From Gentiana macrophylla (lineage: Eukaryota > Streptophyta > Magnoliopsida > Gentianales > Gentianaceae), in NCBI GenBank assembly GCA_026214975.1, contig CM047806.1:1366501-1430500 (forward strand): a stretch of DNA of 64,000 nucleotides. The letters run 5' to 3'. Shown piece by piece: positions 22,501 to 34,030 of this stretch (position 1 is the first letter of the stretch; each line of letters starts with the position of its first letter). A program made the position numbers and the translations under genes. Below the pieces are notes generated by a model. It was not told where the DNA came from and searched no databases. It saw only the letters and a program-made list of their open reading frames with translations.

Positions 22501-23957
22501 GTCATCAAGTCCTTGTACTGATTTCCCTCTTCCAAGTCTTGTTCTGCATGTACATTATGGATTTCATCTTCAATTACTGTATGATCTTCCTCCACAACTA
22601 TTACACGGACCTCGTTTTGTCCTCCTAATGTCTCTAATTTGCTTGAACTGTGCCCTTCTACTAAAGGGATTTTTTTCACAGTAGTACAACTACTTAATAG
22701 AGCATTATCCATTGTGTTTAAAGCTCCCATTACTTCCATCCTTTCTGCTTCAACAGCTTCAACAGAATCAACAGAACTGTTTTCCAAAAACAGTCCATTA
22801 TTGAAGTCATTGTTCTCATTCCCATCCAAAAGCATCAGCTGATTATTTGCCACATGTCCTTCGCTACGTGCAGCTGATCCCATTTCTAGAAATCTTGCCA
22901 CATGTCCTTCGCTACGTGCAGCTGATCCCATTTCTAGACATCTTGCCACATCATCTTTATTATTAAACAACTCTGGTCTAAGATATTGCACCAAGGACTG
23001 CATATGTGAAGCATAATAGCAACGTCTTAAATCCATCCCCTTCAACAGCTCTTTTTCCATCATAAACCAAATTAAACCAGCCCAATCCACTTGCTCGAGT
23101 TTTCTTTCTCTAACAAGTCTAACGACTCTCATAACCTCTTCCGGAAAATGGCGAGAAGAACCTTGCAAAACCATATAGTTCCAAATCAGCTCCTCTACAA
23201 ACGATGCTTCTTCCTCAGATACCACTAGAACCACACTTTCTGAAGCATCACTTTGGTCAGGGAGTTTCGTTTTTCCCCGTAAAAAAAGAGCAGACGCCAT
23301 TACACTTTGTGACACTTTGATTGGATAGCCATTCACGAAACTAACTCGATCTAATGGCCTCTTTGGGTTGTAATTAGCTACTATCTGTTCTATCAAACCA
23401 GGCATAACCAATTTGCCAAAATCTACATGAAGGAAATCCCAGAGCCCTAAATTTGTAAGCAAACATTTATGGGCTTCTAAGTCTAATTCTTTTTGAGGTG
23501 AAAAAGGAATAGTGTTAAGGGATTCACCTAAAGTTTTAATCTTTCGCTGCATAAAAGGATTATACCCTATTCTCTTCCTCTTGTTGCTCCTTCCAGAAAC
23601 TTCAGAAGTGTTTCCTGCTCTCTTCCTCTTCTTCTTCCTTGAATAAACTTTTACAGGTGTTTCACCTGAAGGGATTGCAGCACCGGGTGGTAACATTGAA
23701 ACAGGCTCGTGTGGGCTACTACAATGCGAAACAACAAGATCAAAACAAGGATCTTTACGTTGCAAACTCAACCCATTAACATCATCTGAACCTCTATGTA
23801 GCGTTTTAGACAGCGGAGTAGGAGGATACAGTGACATATTGTCTCCCCAGAGGACAGTATTCAGGGGTTTAAACTGCTGGGCTTTTTTGATTTCAAGAAG
23901 TTTAGGATGAATCTTACCTTTTCCTTTATTTCTAGCCATATTTGCATCAGTTTTCAA
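19583..23957 (-). CDS. Unknown nuclear-type protein with C-terminal coiled coil; apparent frameshift
   Basis: I do not recognise this family. Three exons join in frame on the minus strand: 23957 (or 23939) to 22410, 21088 to 20729, and 20514 onward, with GT/AG introns of 1321 and 214 bp, all phase 0. Numbering from 23939: residues 101-107 (RKKKRKR) and 119-123 (NKRKR) are nuclear-localisation-like, and about 150-330 is a folded-looking region (LGLWDFLHVDFGKLV, DWAGLIWFMMEKELL). An acidic linker follows. The last part (19583-20209) is charged and helical, probably a coiled coil, with a conserved-looking DHPDGSGKMITVAEWKKL. The linker and C-terminal frames do not match: at 20256-20264 a run of nine A (minus strand) shifts the frame. 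An upstream similar repeat (DVLITENNIS) indicates the expected frame. So either a one-base deletion, a sequencing error or an unseen splice. Confidence 0.65.
22849..22952 (-). repeat. 48-bp tandem duplication inside exon 1
   Basis: 22849-22896 and 22897-22944 are near-identical, followed by the first 8 bp of a third copy. In protein they give VARCLEMGSAARSEGH and VARFLEMGSAARSEGH. The frame is kept. Confidence 0.9.
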
Positions 23958-23959
23958 GG

Positions 23960-24185
23960 TGTTTTAATGGCGGAGCAGGAAGATGAAACAGAAAAACAGA
24001 GAGAAAATTTTAATAATGGTGAGAGGGCTCTTGATGGGAAAGGCTGGAAAGAGTTGTGTACCTTTCAAAACCTTTGCGCAGTAATCAGCAAATGAAGGGC
24101 CAATAGCAATGCAATAGAATCAAACGTGAAAGGCAAGAAATCAGCCGGATGCAGAGCGCAATGATCAATATAAATGAACATGAAT
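23960..24185. other. Short upstream region between the unknown gene and a LINE
   Basis: It must hold the promoter and leader of the minus-strand gene, unless these lie beyond the LINE insertion. No clear TATA box was seen. Confidence 0.3.
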
Positions 24186-25852
24186 TTTTTTTTTTCCACA
24201 AGAAAACGAAAGCTTTCATTATAAAATTAAGTGTTACAGGAAATGCAGTGTGAGAGCTTATGCCAAGAGATACTCACATCCAGCTTCGAGCGAGAAGGCA
24301 GCTAGATTATGGGCCATCCTATTGCCTTTCGCTCGATGAACCGAATTTTACAAAAATCAAATTTTGTAGCAAGCAACTTAATGTCATCAATAATAACAGA
24401 GAGATATCAACTGGGGTTAGGTTAGCTGTTGCAAAATTAACCAAAACTAAACAATCCGAGTGACAAACTATTCGCTTAATCCCGATTGCTAGACACCTCG
24501 CAATGCACCATCTTAAAGTTTGTGCTTCGCAACTAAAGCCGTATTACATTGCGACTTTGGTGAAGCCAAAGCCTCCAAAACAAAGATCATTCTCCTGTAG
24601 AAGAACTGCCTCCAAAACTGCGCAAGGCTAGTGTCCGCTTTCCAGGCTGCATCGACAAAGGCACGCACCTCAACAGAATGTGAGTCCTCGCGCTGCAAGT
24701 CAGGAGAGGAAGAAAAATTATTAGAATTAACCCTCTCCTCATCATGTACTGTAAAATTGAGACTGCCCACACCGGCATATTTTGCAGTTTCTTCATAAGA
24801 CCAAAACAAGTTATTAAAAACACGATTACAGCGGGCTTTCCAAATATACCACAGACTAAAACAAGATAAAGATATTCTGTCCGTGAGACTACTAGTAGGC
24901 TTTTCCTTCGAGATTTCATTCCACCATAGCCATAACGATTTGTTCTGAGCTTGAAAGGTGTCCCAGGATAACCCCACAAGCTTCCAAACATTTTCCGCAA
25001 AAGGGCAATCTAAGAAAATATGTTCAATCGATTCCTTTTCTTGCCCACAAAAGCAGCAAAATAAATCAAGAAGACCGAACCTTCCGTGAAGCACCTCCGA
25101 CGTAGGCAAAATTCGCTTCAGAAGCTTCCACATGAATATTTTTATTTTAGGGGGTAATTTAAGAGCCCAAATCCTTTTCCAAAATTTCTCATTTAAGTTA
25201 CTATTCTGAAGGCTATTCGAACTACTCTCTAATTTGAATTTGCTTTGCAGGCAAAAATCATAAGCGGCTTTGTGTATGAAGTTACCATTATTTGAAAACA
25301 TACAAACACGCTTATCCGGAACATTAGTAATACTAACCGGAATCTTAAGGATTTGATTAACATCAACCGCCAAAAATATTTTGCAAGCTTGTCCCGGTTC
25401 CAAGATTTATTAATCGAAAAAATCACTAACTCTCAAGCCATTAGGACTACCACCTTAGGGGTTATTGGCAGACCTTTGTAGTTATTAGGTATCCAAGGAT
25501 CACTCCAAACATTAATAGACTTTCCGTCACCTATTAAAAAATATGTACTCTTTTTCAAAAAGTCCTGGGAAGACATTAGACTTTTCCAAACAAAAGAAGA
25601 TGAGGGTCGGACTTTACAATCAAAAACGGAAGTTTTGTGGAAATATTTCCCTTTTAGAACTTTTGAGACCAAAAGGTTGGGATTAGTATGAATTCTCCAA
25701 AGTGTTTTCGCTAGAGCCACTATGTTCGCAACTTCCAAGTTTTTAAAGCCCAGACCCCCTCTACCCTTTGGCAAACACAAAGTGTCCCATTTTACCCAAT
25801 GATACCCAGCAATTTTTTTACTAGAGTCACCCCACCAAAAATTGGCCATTAG
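24186..25852 (-). mobile_element. 5'-truncated LINE (L1-like) with poly(A) tail
   Basis: On the minus strand, 25849-25433 encodes the end of a reverse transcriptase ORF (ANFWWGDSSKK, WDTLCLPKGRGGLGFKNLE, AKTLWRIHTNPN). After a frame change the zf-RVT domain follows in 25403-24513 (FWKRIWALKLPPKIKIFMWK, CCFCGQEKESIEHIFLDCPF). Last comes an RNase H-like start (VRAFVDAAWKADTSLA). A 10-nt A-run (24187-24196, read on the minus strand) forms the tail. The order RT, zf-RVT, RNase H is typical of plant L1 elements. The RT palm is missing, so it is a 5'-truncated, inactive copy. No convincing TSD was found. Confidence 0.85.
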
Positions 25853-26799
25853 AGAATGAAGATTATTGGCGTTACATATGGTCTATTTATATTCTTTTCA
25901 TAACTTCGGTTCCGTTCAGCTATCTAGTTATGAAAATAATACAACAATGACTCATCAATACATCTTATTTTTATCTTTATTTATAAGTAGTCCATAAGTA
26001 AATCTTTATTTTTAGTGTGATTTGGAATAAGGAAATTCATAATTTTTTTTTTGAGGGAGGAAATTTGTAATTATAAAAGTGTGTAAATAATTTTCTGACC
26101 TAATTGATTTATAGCTCTACAGTCTACACTAACAATGACCGTATGGCGGTGTGATTTCGTTTTTGTTCTACATACCTCGTGTAGATGACCTTTGTGAATG
26201 AGTCTTTCACTCGCTTATTATTCCTCAAACGTCTTTGCATGTCCGATATCTTTCGGTTCGGCTTAATCTTATACGATGTGATTTTTACCTTCCTTGTTTT
26301 TTTTTTGAACAACTTTATTAAAAATGAAGGTTTAGCAAGAAGCTAATACACTGTCTAGTCTACAAAAGCATGAGCGTTGTTGTGTAAGCATAGGCCTAAA
26401 CCCAAATTTTGCTTTATGTCTCTTGAATGTGTAAAAAGTTACGAATATGTGTAAAAAAGAGTATATAAGTTGGTTTTTTTTTTAAGTATATATCCGTATT
26501 GATTTAAGTCTTATTAATTTTAATTAAAATAAAAAACTGTATCTAAAATACATAAACAAATATACGAGAACGGAAACTTAAAAATAATAATATTGAGAAG
26601 GGGGCTAGACCGTGATCTTATTGGTCTAGGCCTAAAGACGGCCTAGTACAATAGCTTAGAACTAAGCAAACAAAGTTGTTACCACAACGTGCACTTTTCT
26701 AAACAAGAAAGTACACGATACACAAAACTAAGAATGAGATAGCCAAACCCCCCACCCCCCCAAAAAAAAAAAAAAAAAAAAAAGAGTTCCTACCTCGTA
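25853..26799. other. Intergenic, with a possible second LINE tail
   Basis: No gene. The T-run near 26300 followed by GAACAACTTTATTAAAAATG is similar in style to L1 3' ends on the minus strand, and may be the tail of the fragment at 26800-27060. Confidence 0.35.
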
Positions 26800-27060
26800 G
26801 TATCAAGTCGTAGAATGCCAAACAAATTCGAACTCTAACCCTTCCAAGGTAGTACATCACCCCTTTTCCTACCAAGAATCCAATGGAATGAAAATCTCTT
26901 AATGTCGTCGAAAGTGTCATCCACCCCAACCAAGAAGAAGTTTTTAAAAACTTGTTTGTTTCTTTTGATCAAGATTGACCACACCGTCACCTTCTTGATA
27001 GGATCCAAAGCTTTTTCCCGAATTTTTCATTAACTTGTGAAGGAATTTCGGAACAAAAAA
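26800..27060 (-). pseudogene. LINE ORF2 C-terminal fragment
   Basis: The minus strand reads KVTVWSILIKRNKQVF then DDIKRFSFHWILGRK in one frame. This is the layout of the C-terminal end of plant LINE ORF2, after the zf-RVT domain. No intact ORF. The call rests on pattern similarity only. Confidence 0.4.
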
Positions 27061-27120
27061 TGGACCAAGAACTGACATGAGGAAGACATAAAGAGCACCA
27101 ACTATAAATCTTACATTCTA

Positions 27121-27375
27121 CTCCCTCCATTCTTAATTATATGTCGTGTTTAAGGAAAAAACACAGATTAAGAAATGAGTATTCCAAAAAAAATCTTAGA
27201 AAGTGTAGCGGTGTAATGAATATGAAAAATTGATTGATTGAATGAGAATAGAAATTTGAAAAATAGTATTGAAAAATGGAAAGAGTATTAAAATATGTAT
27301 TAAAAACATAACTATGACATATAAAAAGAAATTTTAATTTAGATAACTGCGACATATAATTAGAAACGGAGGGAG
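27121..27375. mobile_element. Stowaway-type MITE (255 bp, TA target)
   Basis: Termini CTCCCTCCATTCTTAATTAT and its partner ATAATTAGAAACGGAGGGAG are inverted repeats. The element is flanked by TA at 27119-27120 and 27376-27377. CTCCCTCCRT termini and a TA target are characteristic of Stowaway (Tc1/mariner). Confidence 0.9.
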
Positions 27376-27512
27376 TATTTGATTTGCAAAACTACATCGC
27401 ATAAATATGTGTGGTAAATCCTCACTCATGGAATGGCAAAATTAATGGGTACTCTAAGTCCCGAATCTAGATGTATCTTTTCACCAAATTTTGCTGAGTT
27501 AGTAATCTATCA

Positions 27513-27792
27513 GAGCATCTCCAACCCAACAGCAATTCAGCAAATTGCTGTAAATTTTTGCTCCAATGGAGAGGCAATTGATGCATCAAATTGGTGGGGG
27601 AGGGGATTTCTCCATCTAATTTGCCGTTGAAACTGAGTAGCCGGCAAACCTTTTTTTTTTTTCCTTTTTCTTTTGGGAAAGGAATTTGCCGTTGATGTTG
27701 AACTGTTGGAGTTGATGGAAGAAATTTGGTGTAAAACTTACACTAAATTGATGATTTGGTGTAGTATTTGCCGCCAACGGTTGCGGATGCTC
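27513..27792. mobile_element. PIF/Harbinger-like MITE (280 bp, TSD TCA)
   Basis: Ends GAGCATCTCCAACC and GGTTGCGGATGCTC are imperfect inverted repeats. TCA is present on both sides (27510-27512 and 27793-27795). A 3-bp TSD and a GRGCATC end fit Tourist-type elements, though the usual target is TWA. Confidence 0.75.
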
Positions 27793-27832
27793 TCAATTGA
27801 AACTTTCCATCTATTACGTTTGACATGTCTAA

Positions 27833-28229
27833 GGGCACTCTTATCAGAGCACCCAAATTTTATCCCTAAAATAATATATATCCCTATTTTCTCAATTCAA
27901 AAATCTCCACAACAGCATCCCTATCATTATCCCTATATCATTTCAAATAATATTAAATAATACATATTCTACCTCACAACCCTATTTATACACATTAAAT
28001 ATTTATTATTTACTTCAGCATCATCTCTATCTCTATCCCTATAATTTTTAATAATTAAATATGTTTAGGGTGTGAATAGTGCATCCCTACAAGTAGGGAT
28101 GCACTGTTCATATCCCTAAAAATAAATATGGATAGGGACTCTGTTGTGGAAGCTATTTTGGAGTAAACTCTATTTTTTATCTTCATTTTAGGGATAAGGC
28201 ACCATATAAGGCTTCTGCTACGAATGCCC
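27833..28229 (+). mobile_element. Tourist-like MITE family B, copy 1
   Basis: Starts GGGCACTCTTATCAGAGC and ends CTTCTGCTACGAATGCCC as inverted repeats. The left flank is TAA, the right flank AAA, so the 3-bp TSD has one mismatch. The interior carries many TATCCCTA-type motifs. A second copy in the opposite orientation lies at 30209-30613. Confidence 0.8.
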
Positions 28230-28846
28230 AAAATACCACCCCAAAAAAAAAAATGGAATACAATTTCATTCCAAGTGAATGAAAATTATTAGTTTTCTCA
28301 TTAAAAAAATGAATAGAACGTAATGGAATGAAACCACTCACCGTCTGTCACCTATCGATCATCAACACCCACTATGTCATCGGCCACTACCATGATTATT
28401 TGTGAAATTTTCATTTAATTCTGTTAATTTGTGGCGCGAATTCAAAAAAACATGAATAAAATTGTGTCTAATCTATTTCATTACATTAATCATATTCATC
28501 TCGTTTCCACAATTAAAACCATCTATAATAACCACCTCTCCTCCCCCCCCCCCCCCTCAGTTTTTGTTGATAATGTATATCTGACCCCTCCCCCTTCCCA
28601 AATGTGAATTGTTTTGACATTTTTTTTTTGTCCTTAATGTAAGTCATTTGCCAACTTTTACAAATCATACCCCTAATTTACATATATTCAACCAGTTTTC
28701 CTAACTTTACAATTATTGCATTTCTCAACAACAACAAAAAAAAAAATACAATTATTGCATTAATCATACTCAAATGTTGCATATATGTAATAGCTATAAT
28801 GGTGTCAACAATTGACTTATAGTTCGACATTCTGTCCACACATGAT
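28230..28846. other. Region with a short low-complexity MITE-like unit
   Basis: About 28250-28530 has inverted AATGGAATGAAA/TTTCATTACATT-like ends around a short CCACTCACC-type core. It resembles the larger elements at 39024-40113 and 49752-51246. A run of 14 C follows at about 28544-28557. No gene. Confidence 0.35.
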
Positions 28847-29002
28847 CAGGGGCGGACGCAGGATTCCGGGTGAGGAAGGGCGATACTATGGACGAGTGTA
28901 AATTTTTAGAGGGGTAAAAAAAATACACAACATACATAATAGTGTATTTTCCGGATCCGAGGGGGGCGAGTGCCCCTACCATTTGGGGTGGATCTGCCCC
29001 TG
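28847..29002. mobile_element. hAT-like MITE (156 bp, 8-bp TSD)
   Basis: Ends CAGGGGCGGACG and GGATCTGCCCCTG form inverted repeats. Flanks are CACATGAT (28839-28846) and CACATGAC (29003-29010), an 8-bp TSD with one mismatch. CAGGG ends and 8-bp TSDs are typical of hAT. Related fragments (GGGCGGA followed by CCCGGGTGA) appear near 32676 and 58345. Confidence 0.8.
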
Positions 29003-29515
29003 CACATGACGACATCGTATTAATCAAGTCGTATCAAAACCATCCATTTACAACCCACTTTATCGTCGGACAGGTCGGGGCATAATTCAGCTGACCTCAT
29101 CTCCTAGCATATTAGGTCTAAAAGTAGCACGAGAATATCGCTTTGAATCATACGCTTCGACCACCAACAAGTCTGCTCGGGAGTCTGATTACAATAATCC
29201 TTCTATCTGCGTCTTGCAAGCTCAAGATATAAGTCCCTCAATCACATGTCTTCGAACTTGGGCCAAAATAGTTACATCATATCTTTTCAGGACCACTCAT
29301 CCCACAATATATTCTTTGATTACACCATGACATTGTCATTTCTAATTATAAAGGCGACTAAAACCATAGGGAAATACCTCTGGCACCACGTTCACATGTA
29401 AAAATTTGAATGTAACAAGTGGTGTCGAAACAATTATATGGTGCCTTTAGAATTTCCCAAACTATATTGTTAACACTACCTGCAAAACTACTTGTTAGGG
29501 TCCATAATCACAAAG
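29003..29515. other. Unassigned sequence left of a solo LTR
   Basis: No open frame. It is less AT-rich than its surroundings and may be old retroelement sequence. It contains no recognised motif. Confidence 0.3.
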
Positions 29516-29520
29516 GCGTC

Positions 29521-30189
29521 TGACGATTCTGGAAACCTTCAGGTGTAAATCCGGGCCGTAATCCTCTAGAGACAATATTCAAGATCCAAAAACCTCAAAC
29601 AAAGTCTGAAACAAGGGGTATTTGTTAGTGATTTTAGACTGAGCCTGAGAATATTTTTTCTCAAGTTGCCTACGTATCATGTGATTATGCAGGAATCAAG
29701 TCAGCCGTAGTTCTTAGGAAGGTTTATATGGAACACTTATGCCCTAGGTTATGGTTGTGTCGTGTCCTTCAAGGTCTCTCACTTGTAACCGCCGGGGGCT
29801 TGATTTACACCTCTATCCCGTGATTTCCGGTATACTTTAACTATATCCGATGATTTGAATCAGAGTCATAATGAAGGAGGATTCTTTACTTATATATCTG
29901 ATGCGATAAGGCACGTGCACAATGTATGGGACAGCTCCCGTCCTACGGCGAGCTCCCAAAGGTTGTCACGGATCCGAGCTGCCCTAGCCCAACTTTTTTG
30001 TCCTAACAGACCTGCGGTGGACTGGGAAGTGGGTTGGGTACACAAGACCGATCTCCCACCTGGGGTAGGGTATGTACTTGGACATTGAATGGGGCTCCTG
30101 GCCCTTAACTGCGCATCTCCTCTAACTTCATTTATTACTCAACTTATTTGTGGGGTGACACGGGGCAGAAACCGATCTGACCTCCGTCA
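29521..30189 (-). mobile_element. Solo LTR, family A copy 2 (TSD GCGTC)
   Basis: The 669-bp unit runs TGACGATTCTGG...CTCCGTCA on the plus strand. It is the reverse orientation of 1701-2355. GCGTC occurs on both sides (29516-29520 and 30190-30194). Shared blocks with copy 1 include the GCCAGGAGCC box, the CGCAGGTC box and the segment after the TATA region. No second LTR is adjacent. Confidence 0.85.
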
Positions 30190-30208
30190 GCGTCCTTGTG
30201 GGGGCTAA

Positions 30209-30613
30209 GGGCATTCGTAGCAGAAGTCATATATAGTGCTTTATCCCTAAAACGGAGATAAAAAATAGAGTTTACCATAAATAACTCCCACAGTCTCCAT
30301 ATCCTTATTTATTTTTAGGGATATGAACAGTGCATCCCTACTTGTGAGGATACACTATTCACGTCTCTAAACATATTTAATTATAAAAAATTTTAAGGAT
30401 AAGGATTGGGATGCTGCTGGAGTGAAATAATAAATATTTAATGTGTATGAATAGAGTTGTGAGGTAGAATGCGTATTATTTAATATTATTTGAAATGTTA
30501 TACGGATAAGGATAGAGATGTTGTTGTGGAGATTCTTGAATTGAGATGTTGTAAAATAGGGATATGTATTATCTTATATTATTTTAGGATAAAATATGGT
30601 GATTATGATAGCC
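30209..30613 (-). mobile_element. Tourist-like MITE family B, copy 2 (TSD TAA)
   Basis: Begins GGGCATTCGTAGCAGAAG and ends TGATTATGATAGCC, with TAA on both sides (30206-30208 and 30614-30616). It is the inverted counterpart of 27833-28229 over its whole length. TAA is the standard PIF/Harbinger 3-bp target. It lies 19 bp from the solo LTR. Confidence 0.85.
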
Positions 30614-30616
30614 TAA

Positions 30617-32258
30617 CTAGACCATGGCCAAAACCTCTCAATTTCTAAATTTAAAGGCCCGAAATATAGTTGATCAAATAGGCCAATAGGGTGCATATTG
30701 CAAATTTATAGACTTTAAATCAACATGCCAATATCAATGAGAACAATGAGAAAAGTCACGACACAAATGTATATCCAATATTATTTTTTTGTTTTATATT
30801 TAGAAACTAGCATGACCCTGAAAAAATTTATTGATTTGAGTTTTGAAATGTTTATAATGTTTAAGTTATTTTAGCTTTTTTATTTCTTGTTAATGTCAAA
30901 AAATAAAATTCAGGGATGTAGGAAACACTTTTTAAGGGAAACATCAAAGGTAGAAAGCATTTTTTAGACGAAAGACCTCGTCGTGCTTTTATGATTAAAA
31001 ATAAATAAATAATAAAGTTTATGATGTGAAAAATATTAATAGTGCTTGGTAATAGTAGTAATAATAATAATATTTGGCTTAGACCATAAAGAGAAATGAC
31101 ATGATCATTTTGTATGTTGGCGATATACATCCATCAAGGGGGCCATTGGATCCGATTTTTTGTTTTATACGAAGGATATAGTTTTGTTCATAAAAGTTTA
31201 TAAACACTATTTATGTCCCACTTAGATATATTTGAGAATTCTCTATGAATTGTAACAAAGTAGTAATATAAATACAATCTATACATTATTGCATACTCCG
31301 ACTGTATCAATGTTTTTGAATCCTCCACATGCATGTTTACGAGGAAAAAGATCCCCGACAGTATTACATTTCCACCTGTCATCGAACAGACATTGAAAGC
31401 TGCCGTCGTTTGAATTAAACGACGCTTAGCTTTGATTATGTTTTTGATTATGTTTTTTCTTCTTTTTTTTTAGGTCGGAACCAAGCGGTGTCGTTTTAGG
31501 GGAGATCTGGTGTCGTTTTTATCACAAATGCAGCAAATTCGCGGCGCAGTCTGGGGCGGGGATCGGGGTCCATGTTTACGAACCGCCAGAATAGAATAAT
31601 GAATGCATCTCTAACTAATATCCGGCCGACTCAAACAAAAACAAACCAAAGATAAATCAAACCCAAAAAAAAAAAAAAAAAAAAAAAAATTCCCTTAGAA
31701 TTAACCCACATAGAAACAACTAAACAAGTGTTTGTGTTGCCACGAGGAGCATGCATGATGGCATGATGCATGCACAAATATACGTTACTTGATACGTGGA
31801 GCCTCTTCACCATATACATTTACATTTTGGTCTTACACTTTTCTTATTTTGCATGTCAATTTGTCATATTGTCAGATGTTTAAGGTGTTTTTTTTTCAAC
31901 CAAAAAAAAAAAAAGAAAAAGAAAATTACGGTTTTTGTAAGGCAGAACTGATTAAAGGGCTCGAGAGGCTAAAGCTAAAATAATGGTATTGCGGATTAAT
32001 ACATAAATTTTGTTTTTTATTTTTATACCTACCCTAAGTATATCCGGATTTTTTTTGTTTTTATTTTTATATACAAAATGTTTTTTTTTTTTTTTTTGAA
32101 AAAAAAAAAAAATTGTTAGACAGATGAAAGTTTTATCAAACATTGTTAATTAGATTTCGGATTTCAGATACTTAATTATTATATTCAGCTTTCAGATTTC
32201 TGATTTTACTTTCAGATTTAACAAACGTTCTGTAAGACTTATAAGATATTATTAGATG

Positions 32259-32315
<57 letters not shown>

Positions 32316-32449
32316 CTTGTCTAAGTGTCGGCACATCTATAAAATATTGTGAGATATAGATATTATATTTACACACATAATGTAAAGGGAAGAAATACGA
32401 GACAAAAAAATTAAAAATGGAGTCTGGATGGGCGTTACTAATGTTTTTG
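30617..32449. other. Intergenic, AT-rich, simple repeats
   Basis: No gene found. It holds A-runs at about 31662-31689, 31902-31918 and 32100-32111, a 21-nt palindrome CGTCGTTTGAATTAAACGACG (31404-31424), and the AT array described below. Confidence 0.5.
32263..32313. repeat. (AT)n microsatellite, about 51 bp
   Basis: Uninterrupted AT dinucleotides between GTGA and TTGCTTG. Confidence 0.9.
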
Positions 32450-32985
32450 TGATTAGAAAGGACAAATTCATAATAAATGGACAAAAATACCCTTTTACAC
32501 ATTAAACACGTAGTAACACTAGATAAAATATAGTAACAGCCACGAAAAGAAGTAGGGAAATTTGTTAGAATACCACTACTTTGAACCTTTATTTGTGAGA
32601 ATACCATTTTGATTTAGTCCAAAGGATTTTCGCCATTTTTTTAAAATAATCATCAATAAATAATGTGTCTTGACCAGGGACGGACCCATCATGCATGAGG
32701 AGGGGAGGGGGGGGGGGGGGGAGGGGGTGCATGGCCCCCACTCAAATTTAAGTGTGAAATTACTAGTATACCCCTAAATACCTGTGTATGTATATATTTT
32801 CGAACATTTTTATTAAGGTTAAAGGTTGTGAATGACATGTTTTAATCTAAAATGATTGAGAAAGACAAACATGTAGTAACACATGTACAAAAATGTAGTA
32901 ACACATGTAGTGACTGTCCTTCTCAACCATTTAAGTTTAAAACATGTCCATATGGACTCTGACCCCTTGTTATTATAACTTTCCC

Positions 32986-33110
32986 TGCAGCTCAACTGGT
33001 GTGCTGCTAAGTATTAACCATGTGATCAAGGGATTGAATCCTACCTGCTACATATTTTTTTTTATCCTTTTTTTTGTTTGTTTTTTTAACTACAGTTTGT
33101 AACTTATGTT
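32986..33110 (+). repeat. Possible tRNA-derived SINE remnant
   Basis: CAGCTCAACTGGT (32988-33000) looks like a pol III A box and GGGATTGAATCC (33030-33041) like a B box, at the usual spacing. T-rich sequence follows. It cannot fold as a full tRNA. A single remnant is weak support. Confidence 0.4.
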
Positions 33111-33587
33111 TTATTTTTCCCTTTTTAGTGTTTGATAAGAATAAAATTAAAACAAGTAGTGAATACCAGAAAATATAATGAACGGCCAATAAACAAGTCG
33201 TAATAATCCCATAAAAATGTCGTAACATCCTAAAAACAAGTAGTAAATGATTAAAAACAAATAATAATGTAAATTTCATAAAATGTAGTAACGGGAAATT
33301 AACAAGTAGTAACAGCCCATAAAATAGATAAAGTATATCAAAAAATATAGTAACGTTACAAAATTAATAGTAACAACCCTAAACACGAAGAAAAAAAAAA
33401 CAGCCTGCATTCTTGGCCGGAAATTGGACTTGGGCGGAGCAGTGGTTGCAGCCGAAAATCCCCAAACCCTAATCCCCAAATCGTTCAATCTGATTCAACC
33501 TTCTCGTGTTCTTCTTGAATGAGACATAATTGGAGGAGATAGCATTCGGATTGGAACTCAGTGGGGTGAATTTCATCTGGGTTCTAA

Positions 33588-33851
33588 GATCCAAAAGAAG
33601 GCGATGATTCGATCGAGAAGGTTCTGCCGGAGGGCTTTACTGATCGGGTTGGAGATAAAGGTAAATTCGCTGCTTCACCAAATTCGCAGCAGGTGGTGGG
33701 TTCGAGGAGCAACCACCGGACGGAAATTGCAGATGCGGCCATCAATTTTGTTTTTTTAGCGGAGTTGAACGAGGAGTTGCTGAACGAGGCTCCGCAGATG
33801 CAAGCATGGTTGCCGGAGGTTCGTTATTTACAGGGTAGTCGGAATTCGTAA
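33588..33851 (+). other. Unidentified open frame, no start codon (87 codons)
   Basis: The frame is open from 33588 to TAA at 33849-33851 and reads for example DDSIEKVLPEGFTDRVGDKG and FVFLAELNEELLNEAPQMQA. There is no ATG, so it may be part of a spliced or captured gene fragment. I do not recognise it. GC content is above its surroundings. Confidence 0.25.
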
Positions 33852-34030
33852 GGTAGAGGGCGGAGGACGTCGGATGGGAGGAGGCTTTGACCATGGCAGT
33901 GGGGTTGGAGAAGGACAAGAAGGATTTACAGATGCAGAATAGTGTTTGCCGGCAAGAGTGTTTTCTAATTAGGTTTAATTAGAAAAATGGTATTTTGGTA
34001 ATGTTAATTAAGCTTTGTCCTTTCTAATCA

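Larger units (their letters stand above)
32450..34030. mobile_element. Possible TIR element enclosing gene-like sequence
   Basis: TGATTAGAAAGGACAAA at 32450-32466 has its exact reverse complement at 34014-34030. Inside, TAGTAACA-type motifs recur at 32500-33380. GC-richer, exon-like sequence lies at 33390-33960. No TSD was found around the 17-bp arms, so the true ends may lie further out. The layout could be a Pack-type element that captured a gene fragment. Confidence 0.35.

Noticed and set aside
32239..32607. 122-codon open frame ending in an Ile-Tyr repeat
   Set aside because: It reads through the AT microsatellite; no domain.
32988..33041. A full tRNA gene
   Set aside because: Only A- and B-box-like motifs; the cloverleaf stems do not pair.
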